NCBI RefSeq assembly: GCF_000317225.1
Contig: NZ_AJLL01000081.1
Coordinates: 1 to 64,000, forward strand
Origin: Fischerella thermalis PCC 7521
Lineage (GTDB): Bacteria > Cyanobacteriota > Cyanobacteriia > Cyanobacteriales > Nostocaceae
Length of the DNA stretch: 64,000 nucleotides
Reading direction: 5' to 3'
Shown: one piece after another, positions 17,116 to 26,802 of the stretch
Layout: each line of letters begins with the position of its first letter
Position numbering within the stretch: the first letter of the stretch is position 1
The notes under the pieces: model-generated
The model's database searches: none
The model's input: only the letters and a program-made list of their open reading frames with translations
Told to the model about the DNA's origin: nothing
Position numbers and translations under genes: made by a program

Positions 17116-17189
17116 AAGTATAACAATCCAGTTATCTTAATTCAGAAGGCAGTCTCGATGAAACAAGCTTCACGAGCTTTGTCATGAAA

Positions 17190-17255
17190 AACCTCACTCA
17201 CCCCTTCCCTCTCCTTACCAAAGAGAGGGGTGTACTCTCTTGACGGGGTGAGGTT
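17190..17255. repeat. GC-rich hairpin repeat copy
   Basis: Imperfect palindrome AACCTCACTCACCCC ... GGGGTGAGGTT with inner arms CCCTCTCCTTACC / AGAGAGGGG; a member of the family at 1-170, 29132-29245 and 41428-41532. It sits between the membrane protein and the SDR gene. Confidence 0.75.
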
Positions 17256-17291
17256 ACTTGCAAGTCAGTCCCGATCCCCGATCCCTTTTGA

Positions 17292-18074
17292 TCATCTACG
17301 ACGATTTACAAGTATTGTGCTAGCTTGGTCAACAGGCATCAAGATTACTTGATTAATATTGACATGGGATGGTCGAGTGGCACAGAAAAACACTACATCA
17401 GCGACATCTGCGGCGGTGAGGGGAGTTACTCCTTGGTAAACTTGGTTGGCGCGTTCTGTATTACCATGAAAGCGCACTTCGCTAAATTCCGTTTCTACCA
17501 TACCGGGATCAACAGAACTGACTTTCACCGAAGTTCCCAACAAATCTTGTTTTAAACCTTCAGAAATCGCTCTGACTGCAGCTTTTGTACCACAGTAAAC
17601 ATTACCACCAGGATAAGTTTGATAGCCAGCGATCGAACCAATATTGATCACATGACCGCGATCGCGACTTACCATCCCAGGTACAACATAGCGGGTGAGG
17701 TAAAGTAAACCCTTGATATTGGTATCAATCATTTCTTCCCAATCTGCAAATTCGCCCTCATGCAGTTTATCTAAACCACGACTTAAACCAGCATTATTGA
17801 TGAGAATATCAATCTCTGACCAAGCAGGGGGAAGACTAGAAATAGCAGATTCTACAGCAGAGCGATCGCGTACATCTAACTGTAATAAATGTATCTGTTC
17901 AGATGTGCTGTGGTACTTTTCGACAAGACTATCTGCCAACTCTTGCAAACGTTCCTGACGTCGCGCTGCTAAAATCAGTTTTGCCCCAGCACTAGCGAAT
18001 ACTGTCGCACAAGCAGCACCAATACCACTACTGGCGCCGGTAATCAGAACGATTTGATTTTGTAGAAAAAGCAT
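17292..18074 (-). CDS. Short-chain dehydrogenase/reductase
   Basis: 260 residues, a classical SDR. The NADP-binding motif is TGASSGIG (about 13-20), the NNAG motif lies at about 92-95, the catalytic Ser in INIGSIAGYQ at about 146, and the YxxxK pair in YCGTKAAV at about 160. Closest in style to YdfG-type 3-hydroxyacid/serine dehydrogenases (NLINIGSIAG and VSSVDPGMVETEFS). It does not carry the RGSGR peptide found in the SDR HetN, so it is not HetN. Substrate unknown. Confidence 0.88.
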   Translation of the reverse strand: MLFLQNQIVLITGASSGIGAACATVFASAGAKLILAARRQERLQELADSLVEKYHSTSEQIHLLQLDVRDRSAVESAISSLPPAWSEIDILINNAGLSRGLDKLHEGEFADWEEMIDTNIKGLLYLTRYVVPGMVSRDRGHVINIGSIAGYQTYPGGNVYCGTKAAVRAISEGLKQDLLGTSVKVSSVDPGMVETEFSEVRFHGNTERANQVYQGVTPLTAADVADVVFFCATRPSHVNINQVILMPVDQASTILVNRRR

Positions 18075-18133
18075 TTTTGGTCAATTGTCAAGGGTTAGTT
18101 CTTTGGTTGTGTAAACCTAAGCAATAAGTTTTC

Positions 18134-18202
18134 TTCGTGTCTTGGTGTCTTTGTGGTGAAAAAAGAAATATTTATTAACCACCAAGACACTAAGACACTA
18201 AG
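18134..18202. repeat. Inverted dispersed repeat (cttggtgtctttgtggt family)
   Basis: TTCGTGTCTTGGTGTCTTTGTGGT is followed 20 bp later by its approximate reverse complement ACCACCAAGACACTAAGACAC, forming a long hairpin. Similar pairs occur at 33937-34015 and 50745-50808 and single arms at about 10895, 26945 and 55072. Longer wording of the arms is given by position only. Non-coding. Confidence 0.7.
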
Positions 18203-18460
18203 TCGAATCTGGAAAAATTGGGTAATGAAAGCAGATTTTTTACTCACCTTGAAAGGACTGGTGTTAAGTATCAATGGTCATTGGTAAAAACTCTGGATTA
18301 TTGACAAGTTATATCATGTCCGACTAATTGCTTATGATATAAAGCTTGGAGGTTGAGCATTGGGCATGGTGAAAAAATAACTCATGATCACCAATTACCC
18401 ATTACCCATTACCCATTACTGACCTCGACGGATAGTATTAGTTCTCAAGCGGACATAATA

Positions 18461-19273
18461 TTATTTTTTCACCACTTGCATTCGTTGAGTGATCATTGTC
18501 ATACCATCTCCGCGCATAATCACCGCCGATACCCATTGACTACCAGGAGTCATGGGTGCTTTACCAATTTTGAAAAGTCCACCAGATGAAAGTAATTCTA
18601 AGTCTACGGGTGTAGGGCTGAGATATTTGTTTGCTTGGATTGGTTCTTCCAAAGCTGTTCCCAAAATATAATCTTCACCTAAGGGTTCTTGGACGATCGC
18701 ATCAAAGTTATATTGCTGACCGATTGTTACCTGTTGTGGCAATTTAAAATCAATTTGGGGTGGTTTACTGCCAGAAGTAACTTGGGTACGTTCGGACAAA
18801 ATGTCTTGACGAAGGATTTTTCCCCCAGAAACTTGCTGTCGTGAGGTAATTGTGGCTGATAGAGCTATATTATTATTGTTTGGGGAAGGTAGGCTGGTTA
18901 TTTTTGTGACTGTGTCGGCAATGATCACATTACCTTGAGGTTTCCACGATTGCAATTGTGTACTGTATCTAAGCTGGGGATATTGTTTCCAAAGCGCATT
19001 CAAAGCTTGTTCCATGGTTTGATAGTTTAATCCATCCCCGTGCTTGAAACTGGGGCTGTAGAATTGCATTACCGCTTTGACATTACGCTGGTTTGCTGCT
19101 GTATCAATTTGCGTCAAGAGGTTTTTGAGTTGGGGGGGTGCGTTAGTGGGTGTACTAGCTTGGGCGCATTTCCAACCAGCAGTAAAACCGAGAGTCAGTA
19201 GTAGCAAAAGTAGCCAATGGCTGGATGCAAAGCGTGATTGGCGTTTCGAGAGTAGGAGAATCAGTCTACGCAT
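18461..19273 (-). CDS. Secreted/anchored NTF2-like protein
   Basis: 270 residues. After a basic start a hydrophobic segment (about 18-35, SSHWLLLLLLTLGFTAGW) looks like a signal anchor. Residues 48-160 (LLTQIDTAANQRNVKAVMQFY, YSPSFKHGDGLNYQTMEQAL) have the look of an NTF2/SnoaL-like cone domain, a fold used for small-ligand binding. The remainder, about 165-270, looks beta-rich. Function unknown. It is divergent from murG by 160 bp, but no functional link to peptidoglycan synthesis can be shown. Confidence 0.6.
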   Translation of the reverse strand: MRRLILLLSKRQSRFASSHWLLLLLLTLGFTAGWKCAQASTPTNAPPQLKNLLTQIDTAANQRNVKAVMQFYSPSFKHGDGLNYQTMEQALNALWKQYPQLRYSTQLQSWKPQGNVIIADTVTKITSLPSPNNNNIALSATITSRQQVSGGKILRQDILSERTQVTSGSKPPQIDFKLPQQVTIGQQYNFDAIVQEPLGEDYILGTALEEPIQANKYLSPTPVDLELLSSGGLFKIGKAPMTPGSQWVSAVIMRGDGMTMITQRMQVVKK

Positions 19274-19432
19274 TGGTATTAGGTTGGTAGTTTGACTACA
19301 AAAGAAATTTCCATCTTAAAATCAAACCCATGAATGTAAAGCTGTTGCAGATTAATTTCCGAAACAGTTTACAACAAGGTAGGGAAATTGTTTTATCTTA
19401 GTGAAACTAAGCGTTGACATGGTAGTGGGTAG

Positions 19433-20506
19433 ATGGTAAACGCAGCAACAAAATTATTGATAGCAGCAAGTGGAACTGGTGGACACTTATTTCCAGCGAT
19501 CGCATTGGCGCAAGAATTGCCAGATTATCAAATCGAATGGTTAGGTGTACCCAATCGGCTAGAAACTCAGCTTGTCCCCCAACAGTATAAATTGAATACT
19601 ATTTCTGTTGAAGGATTTCAAAAAGGTTTTGGTATATCATCGCTACTGACGTTAGGTAAACTAGTCGGTTCCGTTCTTAAAGTTAGAAAGATTTTACAAA
19701 ATGGTCAATTTCAGGGAGTATTTACCACAGGAGGATATATTGCTGGACCGGCGGTGATTGCGGCGCGATCGCTAGGTATCCCCGTGATTCTCCACGAAGC
19801 AAATGCTTTCCCAGGAAAAGTCACCCGCTTTTTCGGTCCTTGGTGCAATGCAGTAGCATTAGGATTTGCAGTTGCTGCGAAGTATTTACCCCGCGCCCAG
19901 ACGATTTACACTAGTACTCCGGTACGTTCGGAATTTTTAGAACCGGGTGTCGCCTCATCACTAGATTTAGGTATTCCAGAGAATGTACCTGTCATCGTCG
20001 TCTTTGGTGGTAGTCAAGGCGCAGTCGCTGTTAACAAGTTGGTGCGTGAGTGTGCAACAGTTTGGTTTGATGCTGGTGCTTGGGTTGTGCATTTGACTGG
20101 AGATAAAGATCCAGATGCAGAAAATTTAAAACATCCGCAGTATATTTCTCTGCCCTTTTATAACAACATGGCGGCGTTACTGCAACGGGCAAATTTAGCC
20201 ATCAGTCGTTCTGGTGCAGGTAGTTTAACAGAATTAGCAGTGTGCGGCACACCTGCAATTTTAATTCCTTATCCGTTTGCAGCGGAAGATCATCAAACCT
20301 ATAATGCCCAAGTATTTACTTCAGTGGGTGCAGCGTTGATGTTTCAACAAAGAGAATTGACAGTTGAGAAATTGCAAACAGAAGTTTTGCGATTGTTACA
20401 GTCACCACAAGAGTTAAAAGCAATGGGAGAAAAAGCTAAAACTATTGCACCTGCTGATAGTGCAGAGAAATTAGCCCAGTTAGTGCGGGAAATAGTAGAA
20501 AAATAG
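19433..20506 (+). CDS. murG: UDP-GlcNAc:lipid I N-acetylglucosaminyltransferase
   Basis: 357 residues, full-length MurG. It transfers GlcNAc from UDP-GlcNAc to lipid I, giving lipid II, on the inner face of the cytoplasmic membrane. Characteristic motifs: ASGTGGHLFPAIALA at the N-terminus, GGYIAGPAVIAA and HEANAFPGKVTR in the acceptor-binding half, VFGGSQGAVAVN, and the donor-binding SRSGAGSLTELAVCGTPAIL followed by AAEDHQTYNA. The start ATG is closely preceded by AGTGGGTAG. Intact. Confidence 0.96.
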   Translation: MVNAATKLLIAASGTGGHLFPAIALAQELPDYQIEWLGVPNRLETQLVPQQYKLNTISVEGFQKGFGISSLLTLGKLVGSVLKVRKILQNGQFQGVFTTGGYIAGPAVIAARSLGIPVILHEANAFPGKVTRFFGPWCNAVALGFAVAAKYLPRAQTIYTSTPVRSEFLEPGVASSLDLGIPENVPVIVVFGGSQGAVAVNKLVRECATVWFDAGAWVVHLTGDKDPDAENLKHPQYISLPFYNNMAALLQRANLAISRSGAGSLTELAVCGTPAILIPYPFAAEDHQTYNAQVFTSVGAALMFQQRELTVEKLQTEVLRLLQSPQELKAMGEKAKTIAPADSAEKLAQLVREIVEK

Positions 20507-20566
20507 AGGAAAATAGAAATGTTACGAATTAAAACCAACTTTTAACAACAGCAAACAACTGTGCTT

Positions 20567-21010
20567 ATGGGTAACTTCATCAAGCGATCGCTATGTTATC
20601 CTTTTATGGCTTCCTTGCTCATCGGGTTAACGTGTAATTCAACCATTGCTCAGAGTCACAGTAAATATTTTCAGCTTAAGCAAAAACCCCCTCAACCTAT
20701 CAAGATTTCTCAGGCTACTCAAGCCATTGACGAAAAAACAGCCCTCAATTTAGTTTGGAAACTGCCACAAGTACAACGTAAAGCCAGAGAAATCGAAAGA
20801 CTATCAAAGGGAAAAATACGTGTTGCAGCGATGGTTGATGGTTCTCCAACTCCAGAAGCACCCTACTACACAGTTCAAGTATATGAAAATCATGTAGATT
20901 ACATTGATACGATTTATTGGTTTCGTGTCTTAAGTCCGAGTGGTGATATCCAAGTTTTAGATATCATCCAGAATGAATACGTAACCTTAGAAAAATGGAA
21001 ACCCAATTAA
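20567..21010 (+). CDS. Small secreted protein of unknown function
   Basis: 147 residues from the ATG at 20567; a GTG six bases earlier is a weaker alternative start. The N-terminus (basic residues, then YPFMASLLIGLTCNSTIAQS) is a clear signal peptide with a likely cut after Ala-Gln or nearby. The mature part (ALNLVWKLPQVQRKAREIERL, then YTVQVYENHVDYIDTIYWFRV) is a small mixed alpha/beta domain with no motif I can name. It lies 60 bp after murG on the same strand and could share its transcript. Confidence 0.65.
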   Translation: MGNFIKRSLCYPFMASLLIGLTCNSTIAQSHSKYFQLKQKPPQPIKISQATQAIDEKTALNLVWKLPQVQRKAREIERLSKGKIRVAAMVDGSPTPEAPYYTVQVYENHVDYIDTIYWFRVLSPSGDIQVLDIIQNEYVTLEKWKPN

Positions 21011-21020
21011 ATCAGTGATT

Positions 21021-21069
21021 GGTAATTGGTAATTGGTAATTGGTAATTGGTAATTGGTAATTGGTAATT
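21021..21069. repeat. STRR: seven tandem copies of GGTAATT
   Basis: Seven perfect copies of the heptamer GGTAATT immediately after the secreted-protein gene; reverse complement of the AATTACC family at 16321-16404. Confidence 0.95.
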
Positions 21070-21143
21070 GGTAGTTTTCTTCCCTATTACCCATTACCAG
21101 CAACAGTGAATTCCCAGTCTTACCGAACTGAGAACTGAAGCAA

Positions 21144-21404
21144 ATGTCTGAACGCAAATCTATAAGTCCCTGGAAATTCAAACCTTGGTGGTGTCAGCCT
21201 TGGTCTATCCTGCTCACAGGTACAATGCTAATTAGTGCAAGCTGGGTAATATTCAAGACAGTGTGGCTAACAGTTCTGATTGCCATTCCTGTGCTTACAT
21301 GGATGGGTTTTTTCTTATTAATCTGGCCACAATTAATAATTCGCAGTGGCATTTTGGAATCGTATCAACTATCAAAAGATAAAATTCCAGATCAAAATAG
21401 TTAA
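21144..21404 (+). CDS. Small two-helix membrane protein
   Basis: 86 residues with two hydrophobic helices (about 20-40, WSILLTGTMLISASWVIF, and 45-65, VLIAIPVLTWMGFFLLIW) and an aromatic-rich N-terminus KFKPWWCQPWSI. It resembles a short family of conserved cyanobacterial proteins (of the DUF6737 kind, named from memory). Function unknown; probably a thylakoid or plasma-membrane protein. Confidence 0.65.
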   Translation: MSERKSISPWKFKPWWCQPWSILLTGTMLISASWVIFKTVWLTVLIAIPVLTWMGFFLLIWPQLIIRSGILESYQLSKDKIPDQNS

Positions 21405-21452
21405 TTGTTGGTGATTTTTACCAACAACAACCAACAAACAACCAACAACAAA

Positions 21453-22361
21453 CTAATTCTGTATTCGAGTCATTTCAAACAACTGTTGGGCATTTCTGCC
21501 TAAAAAAGCATCAAACAATACTTGTTTACCTGATTCTTCCACCATGTAGCGCTGGGCAATTTCATAATAGGCGTAAGTCCAAGGAATCTGAATTTCTGTG
21601 TCAGTCAATTCATCCAATACTGTTACTATCTCCGTTACTGCTTGCGTTGCTGTTTGTCGTAAACCACAAGCAACATCCCCTTCAATTTCTGGTTTCATCG
21701 GTACGCCTAAATTCTCCAAACGACGGGCGGTAGTATCAATGTCTGGATATTCTGGGGTATTTTGGCGATTCACATAGCCTGTAAAGTGGTTCACAGCGTA
21801 ACCGTGCAATAATACCCAAGCACCATATTGAGTGACTTTATTCACCTGTTCTACTACAGAACGTCGGGGAGGTTGCCAAGGGCAAGTAAAAATTTTCCAC
21901 AGTTCCTTGGCAAGACGTTTTATATTATCATCAAAATTCTTAAATATTGCCGAAGGACTGAGTAAATTGACACCTTTTACCGTTTGTTGAATGAGTTGAA
22001 TAGTCTCTTCTGGCAATTGATCTACAATCAACTCGCTAATAAACAACTTGGGTAAGTCAAATTCTTCTTGTTGCGGATGGCGATAATGACGAGCATAGAG
22101 ATGGGTTTCACTAAAACTATACTCTCCAGCCACCTCATAACCTAAAGCTTCGGCAACTTCCCCCAAATACTCAATTCCCAAATTGACTTTACCCTGTGGA
22201 CTATCCACAGTCATACGTAAAGACCGAAAGGCGATGTGATCATTAGCAACAGTACCGCCTGCTTTAGTGATCATTTGTGCGTAGGTTTGAGCATAACTTA
22301 CCCTACTGCTATATTCTCGCCAAAGTAATTCCCATAGATGACAAGCAATTTCAGGATTCAT
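21453..22361 (-). CDS. DUF1338 family protein (2-oxoadipate dioxygenase/decarboxylase-like)
   Basis: 302 residues when started at the ATG at 22361 (MNPEIACHLWELLW); an upstream in-frame start adds a low-complexity leader that is unlikely to be real. The DUF1338 family includes bacterial and plant 2-oxoadipate dioxygenases of lysine catabolism, iron-dependent enzymes with a vicinal-oxygen-chelate-like fold. Visible family features are NDHIAFRSL near residue 40, HLYARHYRHP at about 85, LLHGYAVNHFTGYVNR at about 185 and a conserved Glu in MKPEIEGD at about 225. It lies 125 bp from an aminotransferase on the same strand, which suggests shared amino-acid catabolism. Confidence 0.8.
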   Translation of the reverse strand: MNPEIACHLWELLWREYSSRVSYAQTYAQMITKAGGTVANDHIAFRSLRMTVDSPQGKVNLGIEYLGEVAEALGYEVAGEYSFSETHLYARHYRHPQQEEFDLPKLFISELIVDQLPEETIQLIQQTVKGVNLLSPSAIFKNFDDNIKRLAKELWKIFTCPWQPPRRSVVEQVNKVTQYGAWVLLHGYAVNHFTGYVNRQNTPEYPDIDTTARRLENLGVPMKPEIEGDVACGLRQTATQAVTEIVTVLDELTDTEIQIPWTYAYYEIAQRYMVEESGKQVLFDAFLGRNAQQLFEMTRIQN

Positions 22362-22485
22362 ATCAGACTTTGTGAACTGCGGAAGACAAGGGGGACAAGG
22401 GAGAAAAGGAAGAAAAACCAACCACTAACCACTAACCACTAACGCATGATCTATCTGCGTCCATCGGTGTTCGATTTCTACAGTA

Positions 22486-23787
22486 TTAAACCTCTGCTAA
22501 TACACTAGCGAAAATCTCCAAAGCAGTTTCAACCTGCTCACTATCAATTACTAACGGTGGACAAAAGCGAATTGCTGCTTTCCCACAACCAAGCAATAAT
22601 AAACCTCGCAAAAAAGCTGCTTGTAAAATGCGATCGCGTAACTCCCGATCCAAACTTCCTTGATCATCTAATAAATCTACTGCCACCATCAAACCCTTAC
22701 CACGAGGTAAGGAAACTCTGGGAAACTGTTGATGTAACTTTACTAAGCCAGCTTGCAATAACTCTCCCATTTCGGTAGCATTTCTCATCAAGCCGCCTGC
22801 CAATAGTTCTAAAGTCGCAAGCCCAGCAGCACAAGCAACAGGGTTGCCACCAAAAGTAGTAGCATGGGAACCAGGTGGCCAAGTCATGATTTCTGATCGG
22901 GCAAGAATTGCACCTAGAGGTAAACCACTGGCGATACCCTTGGCAGTAGTAATAATATCAGGTGTGACGCCCCAATGTTCGATCGCAAACAATCGACCCG
23001 TACGCCCCATTCCCGATTGCACTTCATCCACTACCATCAAAATGCCGTAGCGATCGCATATCTCCCGAATCCTTTGTAAAAATCCATCCTCTGGTACAAC
23101 ATAACCACCCTCGCCTTGAATGGGTTCAACGACAATTGCTGCTACTTCATGGGGTGGTAGCATGGCGGGAAATAGTTGTTTTTCTAGGTAATCTAAACTG
23201 GCGTGAGTCCCATAAGGAATATGCGTCACTCCTGGAACGAGAGGACCAAAACCTGCTCTCTGTACAGCTTTGGAACCAGTCAGAGACATTGCTCCATAGG
23301 TGCGCCCGTGAAATGCTCCTAAAAAGGCGATAATTAGGGAACGTTTGGTGTAGTATCTAGCCAGTTTGATTGCACCCTCGTTAGATTCCGTGCCAGAATT
23401 GGTAAAAAATACTCTCGCACCGCCAGGAAATTCTACGTGTGCAGCTAACTTTTCCGCCAGTTCTACCATCGGTTTGTAGTAAAAATCCGTACCAGACATG
23501 TGTATTAACTTACTGGCTTGTGTTTGGATAGCTTGCACAACGTCTGGATGGGCGTGTCCTGTGGCGGTGACAGCAATTCCCGCCGTCATGTCTAAGAAGA
23601 CATTGCCATCTACATCTTCGACCATACAACCTTCACCACGACTCACAACTAAGGGATAGTCACGGGTATAGGAAGGAGAAGTCACAGCGCGATCGCGTTC
23701 GATAATTTCTCTCGCACGCGGTCCCGGTAAAGAAGTAGCTAAGTAAGGTGAGCTTGGTAAGTGCTTATTTATAGAGATACTTAACAT
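22486..23787 (-). CDS. Class-III aminotransferase (acetylornithine/4-aminobutyrate type)
   Basis: 433 residues, PLP-dependent fold type I, class III. GTESNEGAIKLARYYT binds the PLP phosphate; VDEVQSGMGRTG holds the Asp pairing with the pyridine nitrogen; TTAKGIASGLPLGAILA contains the Schiff-base lysine. Glu in EPIQGEGG fits the omega-aminotransferase group. Such proteins are annotated as acetylornithine, ornithine, lysine or 4-aminobutyrate aminotransferases, and the sequence alone does not choose. The DUF1338 gene downstream on the same strand hints at a lysine or 2-aminoadipate catabolic pair. Confidence 0.88.
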   Translation of the reverse strand: MLSISINKHLPSSPYLATSLPGPRAREIIERDRAVTSPSYTRDYPLVVSRGEGCMVEDVDGNVFLDMTAGIAVTATGHAHPDVVQAIQTQASKLIHMSGTDFYYKPMVELAEKLAAHVEFPGGARVFFTNSGTESNEGAIKLARYYTKRSLIIAFLGAFHGRTYGAMSLTGSKAVQRAGFGPLVPGVTHIPYGTHASLDYLEKQLFPAMLPPHEVAAIVVEPIQGEGGYVVPEDGFLQRIREICDRYGILMVVDEVQSGMGRTGRLFAIEHWGVTPDIITTAKGIASGLPLGAILARSEIMTWPPGSHATTFGGNPVACAAGLATLELLAGGLMRNATEMGELLQAGLVKLHQQFPRVSLPRGKGLMVAVDLLDDQGSLDRELRDRILQAAFLRGLLLLGCGKAAIRFCPPLVIDSEQVETALEIFASVLAEV

Positions 23788-24595
23788 AATTTTTTTAAGG
23801 GTTTAAAGATTATCTCTGATTAAATGCTGAGGTGATATTACTTGCAGTAGCTTATGATTCTATTTGTAGTGTATTTACTACAAAATTAGGTGTATACAAA
23901 ACAACCATAATTGGTAATGGGTAATGGGTAATTGGTAATTGGTAATGGGTAATGGGTAATTGGTGTTTTTCCCCATTACTCGCAACAGTAATTTGGCGTC
24001 TTTATACTTATTGGGATTATGTAGTTCAATAACAATTACTTTTTAAATTGCAATTTTTCTAAATAAAACTTTAAATATACATTTAATCTAAGTAAATCAA
24101 GTTTGATTCTCGTAGCTTGAAAACGCTTATATTTGTTGTTAAGTAGCTACTTAGATTAATTTGATAGCTATAACTTTAACTTTGATCCCTGAACCTTCTA
24201 AATTCATGGCTCAGGAAATATCAATATATTCGATGAATCGAATGCTTTGGTGTAATTACTGAATATTTTAATATTAGGTCATTAATTATACATACTATCT
24301 TGAAAAGATAGTATGTTTTGCAAATAGGCTAATTGAGCCATATTTCTATGATTCCAGGCCGACATACAGGATAAAATTATCACTGTATTGATTTTTGAGA
24401 TGACTAACAGCAAAAATTTTCTCTATCGCAATAAGTATATATACTTTTATGTAGTAATATAAAATAAAAGATAAGAAAGTAACTTTTAGTAAAGCTTGAC
24501 TAAATTCTATAAAGCTACAGAGAAATAGTCAGGTAGATATTTGTTGACCTCGAAAGAGGTAAATTCTTATTTTAAATGAAGAGGTAAATAAGGGA
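23788..24595. other. 808-bp gap with STRR-like and hairpin sequences
   Basis: Holds degenerate GGTAATGGGTAAT heptamer repeats at about 23910-23960, a perfect 11-bp inverted repeat CATACTATCTT/AAGATAGTATG at 24291-24315 followed by TTTTG, and A/T-rich DNA. The AarF-like gene starts at the end of it. Confidence 0.6.
24291..24315 (+). terminator. Perfect 11-bp stem-loop, possible terminator or regulatory hairpin
   Basis: CATACTATCTT, loop GAA, AAGATAGTATG, then TTTTG. No gene on the plus strand ends just before it, so termination is only one possibility. Confidence 0.35.
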
Positions 24596-26308
24596 GTGAG
24601 CCTGCAAACCCCTATACAAAACAATCGACGTTACGATCCCGATGAGATCGCTAGTTATTACCGCTATCGTCCTTGGCTAGCTTGGGCGCGGGCGCTGAAC
24701 ATCATTTGGTCTTTTGCTGCGTTTATATTTAGCTTGAAGTGGGATGAGTGGCAAAATCAAGTTGAACAGAACAAATCAAAACGCGCAGCCCAATTACGTC
24801 AGTTACTAACGCGCCTGGGACCAACTTTTATTAAAGTAGGTCAAGCTTTATCGACAAGACCAGATTTAGTACGTAAAGATTTTTTAGAAGAACTGGTGAA
24901 ATTGCAAGACCAGTTACCGCCGTTTGATAATGCGATCGCCTACCAATTGATTGAAACCGAACTCGGTCGTCCAGTCAAGGAAATATACAGCGAACTGTCA
25001 CCTAGTCCCGTTGCTGCTGCTAGCTTGGGACAAGTCTACCGGGGTCGTTTGCACACTGGTGAAGAAGTAGCAGTGAAAGTACAACGCCCTAACCTACGCC
25101 CAGTTATTACCCTCGATCTTTATTTAATGCGGTGGGCGGCGGGTTGGTTAGCCCCTTGGCTACCTCTGAATCTTGGTCACGATCTGAGGTTGATCGTGGA
25201 TGAATTTGGCACCAAATTATTTGAGGAAATAGATTATCTCAACGAAGGTCGCAACGCCGAAAAATTTGCTACTAACTTCCGCAACGATCCACGTGTCAAA
25301 GTTCCGGCTATTTATTGGCGCTATACTTCCACCAGAGTTCTGACTCTAGAGTGGCTAAATGGATTTAAGTTAACCGATACTCAAAGAGTCAAGGAAGCTG
25401 GTTTAGATCCAGAAGCGATCATCGAAATCGGCGTGACTTCAGGTCTACAACAATTATTAGAACATGGTTTCTTCCATGCTGACCCCCACCCCGGCAATTT
25501 ATTTGCCATGCCAGATGGCAGAATGGGTTACATTGACTTCGGCATGATGGATCAGCTAGATGAAAACATTAAGGAAACTCTAGTAGATGCAGTTGTACAT
25601 TTAGTTAACAAAGATTACAACGATCTAGCCAAAGATTATGTCAAGCTGGGATTTTTAACACCAGACACAGATATTCGTCCTATAGTACCAGCCCTAGAAG
25701 CAACATTAGGCAATGCGATCGGCAAAAATGTCGGAGATTTTAACTTTAAAACCATCACCGATCAATTCTCAGAATTGATGTATGATTATCCCTTCCGAGT
25801 CCCCGCTAAGTTTGCTTTAATTATTCGTTCTTTGGTGACTCAAGAAGGTATTGCCCTCAGCCTCAACCCCAACTTTAAAATTGTGGAAGTAGCTTATCCC
25901 TACGTCGCAAGGCGTCTGTTGACAGGCGAATCTCCACAATTACGCCGACGGTTATTAGACGTGCTGTTCAAAGATGGTAAATTCCAATGGCAGCGCTTAG
26001 AAAATTTAATTGCGATCGCCCGTACCGATGAGAATTTTGATGTCTTACCTACAGCTAAACTGGGGCTGCAATACCTCCTATCTGATGAAGGTAAATATCT
26101 ATGGCGTCAGCTGATATTAGCTCTTACCGAAGATGATCGCCTACATACCGAAGAAGTTCAAAGTTTGTGGAACTTAGTCAAAGATGATTTAAAACCGAAT
26201 CGATTATTAGATGTGGCGATCGGAGTTTTGACAGATTTATCCAAACAGAGAGTTGCAGCCATATTACCTTCAGTAACTGCGATCACCACTTTTGGCATGA
26301 AACGCTAA
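24596..26308 (+). CDS. ABC1/AarF/UbiB atypical protein-kinase-like protein
   Basis: 570 residues from a GTG start, with GAGGT 11 nt upstream. UbiB-family proteins are atypical kinase-like ATPases tied to isoprenoid-quinone metabolism (in cyanobacteria, plastoquinone or tocopherol-related). The KxGQ motif is present in LGPTFIKVGQALSTRPDL (about 77-95), the A-rich loop in PSPVAAASLGQVYRG, the ATP lysine in EEVAVKVQRPN, HADPHPGNLF at about 297 and the DFG-like YIDFGMMDQ. Several hydrophobic segments in the first third suggest membrane association. Exact substrate unknown. Confidence 0.93.
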   Translation: MSLQTPIQNNRRYDPDEIASYYRYRPWLAWARALNIIWSFAAFIFSLKWDEWQNQVEQNKSKRAAQLRQLLTRLGPTFIKVGQALSTRPDLVRKDFLEELVKLQDQLPPFDNAIAYQLIETELGRPVKEIYSELSPSPVAAASLGQVYRGRLHTGEEVAVKVQRPNLRPVITLDLYLMRWAAGWLAPWLPLNLGHDLRLIVDEFGTKLFEEIDYLNEGRNAEKFATNFRNDPRVKVPAIYWRYTSTRVLTLEWLNGFKLTDTQRVKEAGLDPEAIIEIGVTSGLQQLLEHGFFHADPHPGNLFAMPDGRMGYIDFGMMDQLDENIKETLVDAVVHLVNKDYNDLAKDYVKLGFLTPDTDIRPIVPALEATLGNAIGKNVGDFNFKTITDQFSELMYDYPFRVPAKFALIIRSLVTQEGIALSLNPNFKIVEVAYPYVARRLLTGESPQLRRRLLDVLFKDGKFQWQRLENLIAIARTDENFDVLPTAKLGLQYLLSDEGKYLWRQLILALTEDDRLHTEEVQSLWNLVKDDLKPNRLLDVAIGVLTDLSKQRVAAILPSVTAITTFGMKR

Positions 26309-26427
26309 AAACCCTTATACAGAAAGACACTCGAGGGTCAAGAGTCAACAATTTAAAGTCAATATTTGACTCTTGACTTTTTAATCTGCACTTTTACCTT
26401 TTAAAATCCATACCAATCAGGAGTTTT

Positions 26428-26802
26428 ATGTACTACTATCCTTCACAACCGCCATATTTACTACTCATTATTGGTTTATTTACTGCATTAACCTCTGGTT
26501 TGGCATTAGCCGGAACACTAAAGGTAATTGTAAACAAATGGCAGAGTGATGGCGCAGAGAAATCCAGTACTCAGTTGTCAATTAAACAGTTATCTATACC
26601 ATTTCTAGGAATAACTGTCGGTGTGACGTTATTTATGTGTTCTGGGTTTGAAATATTTGGTTTTCCACCCTTGCTTGCTTATGCAGTCGGTATACCAGTA
26701 ACTATTTTGACTTCACTGCTAGTATGGTTCCAGTTAGGAAGCATGATGTCTTTCGTGGAACGGCGAGGAATGCAATCCCTCGATTTAGATTCGATGAATT
26801 AA
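26428..26802 (+). CDS. Small membrane protein, unknown function
   Basis: 124 residues; an AGGAG ribosome-binding site is 6 nt upstream. Three hydrophobic stretches (about 8-30, YLLLIIGLFTALTSGLALAG; 50-68; 75-100) make it an integral membrane protein. A cytoplasmic C-terminal tail ends in SLDLDSMN. No motif recognised. It follows the AarF-like gene by 120 bp on the same strand and may be co-transcribed. Confidence 0.65.
   Translation: MYYYPSQPPYLLLIIGLFTALTSGLALAGTLKVIVNKWQSDGAEKSSTQLSIKQLSIPFLGITVGVTLFMCSGFEIFGFPPLLAYAVGIPVTILTSLLVWFQLGSMMSFVERRGMQSLDLDSMN

Noticed and set aside
17292-18074. HetN candidate
   Set aside because: It is an SDR like HetN, but no RGSGR is encoded and it is not near heterocyst glycolipid genes.
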